From Antrodiella citrinella (lineage: Eukaryota > Basidiomycota > Agaricomycetes > Polyporales > Steccherinaceae), in contig SGPM01000607.1 of the NCBI GenBank assembly GCA_004802725.1, positions 1 to 10,416 of the forward strand: DNA of 10,416 bases, given 5' to 3'. A program made the translations under genes and the position numbers. This document shows, one piece after another, positions 7,752 through 10,416 of this stretch (its first letter is position 1; each line of letters opens with the position of its first letter). The notes beneath the pieces were generated by a model. That model was given only the letters and a program-made list of their open reading frames with translations. It was not told where the DNA came from and made no database searches.

Positions 7752-8033
7752 CTAAGCTTCTCTGTTGTTCGGTCGAGTGTGGCGCAATACGTCCGTTACC
7801 ATTTGAACTGGAGCCGAAATGAATTTACATAAACAGGGCACAACACGAGTACTCCTCCAGGCTCCCTCCTGAAGCTTGAAAGGGCCTTCATTCATGAAAT
7901 AACAAAGACGCCCGGAGTCCGTGTGCACGAGAGAAAATACGTGTGCGTAAATAAGATGAGGGCGTGTCCGAGTCTTGGGAAATTCGGTCGTCTGTAAATA
8001 GAGAGGCGATTTGGCTGGCACAAGCGCGATCAT
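7752..8033 (-). CDS. possible small ORF, 93 aa
   Basis: A minus-strand frame from an ATG at 8033 to TAG at 7754-7752 reads MIALVPAKSPLYLQTTEFPK at the start, FSLVHTDSGRLCYFMNEGPF in the middle and a basic tail ending TRPNNREA. Amino-acid usage is protein-like and the frame is longer than neighbouring spacers allow by chance, but there is no recognised domain, intron or promoter. It lies 165 bp downstream of gene D on the same strand, so it may be a separate gene or an accidental frame in the spacer. Confidence 0.3.
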   Translation of the reverse strand: MIALVPAKSPLYLQTTEFPKTRTRPHLIYAHVFSLVHTDSGRLCYFMNEGPFKLQEGAWRSTRVVPCLCKFISAPVQMVTDVLRHTRPNNREA

Positions 8034-8197
8034 TGCGAAGTACGCATCATAACAACGCGACGTGAACAAGGTTTGGGGCTGTAGCTAGTGTTGTCAATAG
8101 CGATTCCACCGCAGATGAAGCTGCACATACGTTATTCGTATGATGTCGGGTCACGTCGCACGAAGGATTCGACGAAATCGTCACCGGAAGGTGCGTG

Positions 8198-8745
8198 CTA
8201 GAGCTGTAACACATGGCAAAAACGAGTCATTAAAATTGAACCTGAGTCCTGAATAGAAGGCAACTCTTCTCACCGACGAGGAACCCTCCAAAAACTCCAC
8301 GTAATCGTCCATCGCCGCAGTCAATTGCGATTGTAGGGCTATCCGCTTGATGTATAAGTCGAAAAGTATCTGTCGACGGATGCTGGCTTGAGCCAGACAC
8401 ACGGCGTGTGCTAAATCCTCGATGGTCTCATAGCCTTGCCCCGAAGGCGGGGTCAGATCGACTACTGCTTCACGAAGTTCTATCAGGCCGTCGAGGAGAC
8501 GTCCTATATCCACGTTGTCGGCATTCGCGAAAGCTTCAGATTTGTATACTACAGTTTCGTCACTGTTCATGACCCGACACTTCAGTCTGGACTTCCGTAC
8601 GAGCACAAATGCAGTTATGTACCTTGGGGTAGAACTGAGATGGATTGCAATACTCGACGTCTCTGTATGGCTGTTCAAATCCTCCAGCTATATTGGAAAT
8701 GTAGATTAGTATAGCAACATACATCACACTGGGTGCGGGTGACAT
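8198..8745 (-). CDS. small helical protein, 125 aa (gene D)
   Basis: On the minus strand exons are 8745-8728 (only six codons, MSPAPS), 8687-8623, 8562-8274 and 8203-8198 (one codon plus TAG). The introns are 40 nt, 60 nt and 70 nt. The first contains a perfect TACTAAT-like branch site, but its donor is the weak GTGATG. That donor was chosen because it alone joins in frame and recreates MSPAPSLED, parallel to MSLTPSLER of gene C. The Ser/Thr-rich N-terminus is followed by helices containing NVDIGRLLDGLIELREAVVD, ETIEDLAHAVCLAQASIRRQ and LQSQLTAAMDDYVEFLEGSS. The first helix resembles DVHKKIASAVEEIRTDLL of gene B. If the last intron is not removed, the frame runs 30 more codons to 8181. No signal peptide, membrane span or known family is evident. 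Confidence 0.6.
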
Positions 8746-8897
8746 ACTGGCTCAACGACGGAAGCCTTGAATTTTTCCGCGGGAGTGAGACTTTGAACAA
8801 CGGAAGGATGTGGCATACTTGCTAGTCAGTTTCTGGTACAGAGTGAATGATGACAATTGAGGTGGTCTGTTCCCCGCCACGAGATCAGGACCTTTAA
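8746..8897. other. upstream flank of gene D; no supported gene
   Basis: A minus-strand frame (8934-8752, starting MSHHDLPYTTLSIKGPDLVA) is open for 60 codons. Joining it to gene D through the GTATGC donor near 8819 breaks the frame, so I did not include it. It could encode a separate short product or be promoter DNA read by chance. Confidence 0.3.
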
Positions 8898-9748
8898 TAG
8901 AGAGAGTCGTATACGGGAGATCGTGGTGGCTCATATTCTGTGGACTGGGTCAATCGAGAATTATGCACAAATGTTTCGAAAGATTTTCTCTCACTTCACG
9001 TCGCCGAAGGCATCGTCCGCTCGCGCCTTCCGGCACAACGTGGTGTGGGACATCTGCAAAACCAGGTAGACACCGGAACATTAGAGCGCACAATCCGAAC
9101 GATGAAAGATGACCTGCGAAATAGGGAAATTAACTCACGACCGGACGGACGTCTTTGCGCGTTGACGCGTTCAACAAAAGGGCGGATGATCGTGACCCCT
9201 GTCGAAGTGAGTTGCAAACACGAGGCGGACGGAAATGACCAAGAAACGTGTATCAATGCGTGTCGAGAACTATATCGATAGGATTACCACGGTGTCTCCA
9301 AAAAAGAAGCAGATGAGTGGCAGACCACCAACCGGAGCGGTGCTGCATCCTTAGATGTGGGACGAATGGTACACGGAGCTTATTGCGACTCGTGGAGAAC
9401 ACAAGACACCAAGAGGATCCCGAAGAATGACGCATAGCAACCAGAAGGTACGAACACATAGAACGTTCATATCCCAGTGTCTCTCTTGACGACATCCGGA
9501 AATGGAGCAAACGGTATGACTCCAGAGCGCTTGATCCTCGGTTCGTAGGCTTTGCTTGGGTCAAAATGAAAGAAATGATGAGTAATGGACACCAAAACTT
9601 GTCCAAAACAAAAGTCACCTATCATAGTATTAATTCCCTTTTTCTCTCCCTGGGAGCTTTGGGGGAGATTGGGAGACGAGGGTTTGCGGCGGATGTATAT
9701 ACTGCCGTCTGTAAGAATATGACAATGGCGTCATTTATGAAAGCGTAG
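8898..9748 (+). CDS. putative multi-exon gene, plus strand (competes with a minus-strand model)
   Basis: Proposed exons are about 8898-9065, 9125-9206, 9244-9291, 9355-9447 and 9478-9748. Three joins keep frame: 9066-9124 (59 nt), 9207-9243 (a short 37 nt) and 9292-9354 (63 nt, strong CCTTAG acceptor, removing an in-frame TAG). Segments read IENYAQMFRKIFSHFTSPKA, then TRSTKGRMIVTPVE, then KRVSMRVENYIDRITT, then MWDEWYTELIATRGEHKTPR. The last exon contains SLDDIRKWSKRYDSRALDPR and LGALGEIGRRGFAADVYTAV before TAG at 9746-9748. The last join fails: the gap after 9447 would be a 30-nt intron and the phases do not match. A 108-nt intron from the GTACAC at 9370 is an alternative. The first exon has a second open frame and no ATG. 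I recognise no family. The 3' half overlaps the minus-strand model at 9467-9948, and only one is likely real. Confidence 0.3.
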
Positions 9749-9948
9749 GCACCGTAAGGAAGCGACTCCTTCCGCTCCTGAGCAAGTCGTTTCTGCAATT
9801 TGTCAAGTCTGATCGTCGAGAGTAGTTGTCCAAGTTGAGACTGAGAAGAACTAGCTCGGAAATGAGATATAGCAGGACATAGCAGGACACTCACAGCTAG
9901 TCCAAGATACGTGAAATCTATGTAACCAGTGTAAGAAAAGACATGGCT
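9467..9948 (-). CDS. putative membrane-anchored coiled-coil protein, minus strand, 5' end unresolved
   Basis: A minus-strand frame enters near 9948 and encodes a hydrophobic stretch (FTYLGLAVSVLLCPAISHF, about 19 residues, long enough to span a membrane). A Gln/Leu/Lys-rich amphipathic helix follows (LLSTIRLDKLQKRLAQERKE). At 9753 a GTGCCT donor and a TTCTTACAG acceptor define a 44-nt intron (9752-9709). Removing it joins in frame to an exon with SIYIRRKPSSPNLPQSSQGE and SKAYEPRIKRSGVIPFAPFP, ending in TGA at 9469-9467. Without splicing the frame ends instead in a double stop at 9622. The start is not placed; an ATG at about 10053 (MSTCSRFS) could supply it through a long intron. Orientation and proximity fit the other minus-strand genes, but I saw no NH...SPK core. 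It competes with the plus-strand model. Confidence 0.35.
9870..9889 (+). repeat. perfect 10-bp tandem repeat
   Basis: TAGCAGGACA occurs twice in tandem (9870-9879 and 9880-9889), inside the hydrophobic segment of the minus-strand model. A good GTGAGT donor and CTAG acceptor flank it on the minus strand (about 9893 to 9850), so it might lie in a 44-nt intron. Splicing that intron breaks the frame I prefer. Confidence 0.75.
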
Positions 9949-9949
9949 T

Positions 9950-10416
9950 CAAGATGGCCAAAGCTCAGTGAGAAGCAAGATTCAAGTTGATAAGGAGCAA
10001 GATGAGGACAGAGAATCTGAACATGTACAAAGAGAACCGTGAACATGTCGACATCTCGGAGCCACCCGGGCTCGGTGTTCCCACGCACACAACGGCACAG
10101 CTCAGTACATCATGATTGTACAACACACGACGCCAATTCGCCAAATTGTCTGAGATTGGTCGATATCGTCCGAACGACTTCTACGGTACCAGTACCAGTT
10201 TAGAGCCTGAAAAGTCTTGAATGTAAGACCTTGACATTTGCGCTAACATCCGAACACTAAGTGACACGCCGGAGATTATTTGATTTTACCGACGGTAGTT
10301 ATGCAAGAAAAATGTGAAGTAGGATATTAAATATAAACGACCATACAAACTGCGTTAGAACTTGATATCTTACTGATTGATAGAATGTAAAGCAAAATAA
10401 AAAATCTTAGCATACA
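9950..10416. other. no supported gene; AT-rich right flank
   Basis: Both strands carry frequent stops after about 10200, and the last 120 bases are strongly AT-rich. On minus, a short frame near 10053-9967 encodes a hydrophobic peptide (FRFSVLILLLINLNLASH) that resembles a signal sequence but stops at once. It may be an exon of the 9467-9948 model. A GGTACCAGTACCAGT stretch lies near 10184-10198. Nothing else was seen. Confidence 0.4.

Noticed and set aside
8996..9281. Overlapping ORFs on both strands (minus 8996-9256, plus 8940-9281)
   Set aside because: They are probably frame shadows in a GC-rich stretch; the plus 8940 frame shares its second half with the spliced plus model.
9328..9351. 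In-frame TAG at 9349-9351 as a nonsense mutation in the plus-strand model
   Set aside because: It lies at the end of a 63-nt GT...CCTTAG intron whose removal keeps the frame, so an intron explains it better.
1..10416. tRNA, rRNA, CRISPR array, transposon with terminal repeats
   Set aside because: No cloverleaf, conserved rRNA core, spaced repeats, or paired terminal repeats with target-site duplications were seen on either strand.

Overview
The window looks like nuclear DNA of a basidiomycete fungus, most likely an Agaricomycete. Genes are broken by many short introns (mostly 40-70 nt) with GTRNGT-type donors, CTNAC-like branch sites and YAG acceptors. GC content is balanced, spacing is tight, and there are no bacterial signals. 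Almost no gene is visible as one open frame, so models were built by splicing by eye. Exon ends that keep frame on both sides are solid; first exons are the weakest part.

Layout. 1-133: possible 3' end of a plus-strand gene. 413-945: 3' exons of an unrecognised plus-strand gene. 1085-2941: a nine-exon plus-strand Major Facilitator Superfamily transporter, the only gene whose family I recognise. It carries two frameshifts (a G run at 1780-1784 and a perfect 10-bp tandem duplication at 2478-2497) and is probably a pseudogene. 2942-3535: intergenic, ending in a promoter with an E-box and a TATA-like element.

From 3536 to about 8745 lies a set of small, intron-rich genes for soluble, mostly helical proteins: a 110-aa gene on plus (3536-3975), a seven-block gene on minus (4061-4899), a 161-aa gene on minus (6532-7136) and a 125-aa gene on minus (8198-8745). 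The 110- and 161-aa proteins share an NH...SPK.Y.SP core with a phase-2 intron at the same codon. The 161- and 125-aa proteins share an MS..PSLE start. They look like diverged members of one local family with no function I can name.

Between them are gene-like scraps (minus 5280-5516, plus 5699-6123, minus 7752-8033). At the right end, 8898-9948 holds open frames on both strands that cannot both be real. 9950-10416 is AT-rich with nothing convincing.

The genes do not form a pathway I can name. The point of interest is the cluster of small, fast-diverging, paralogous helical proteins next to a decayed transporter. No tRNA, rRNA, CRISPR, transposon ends or autonomous mobile element was seen.
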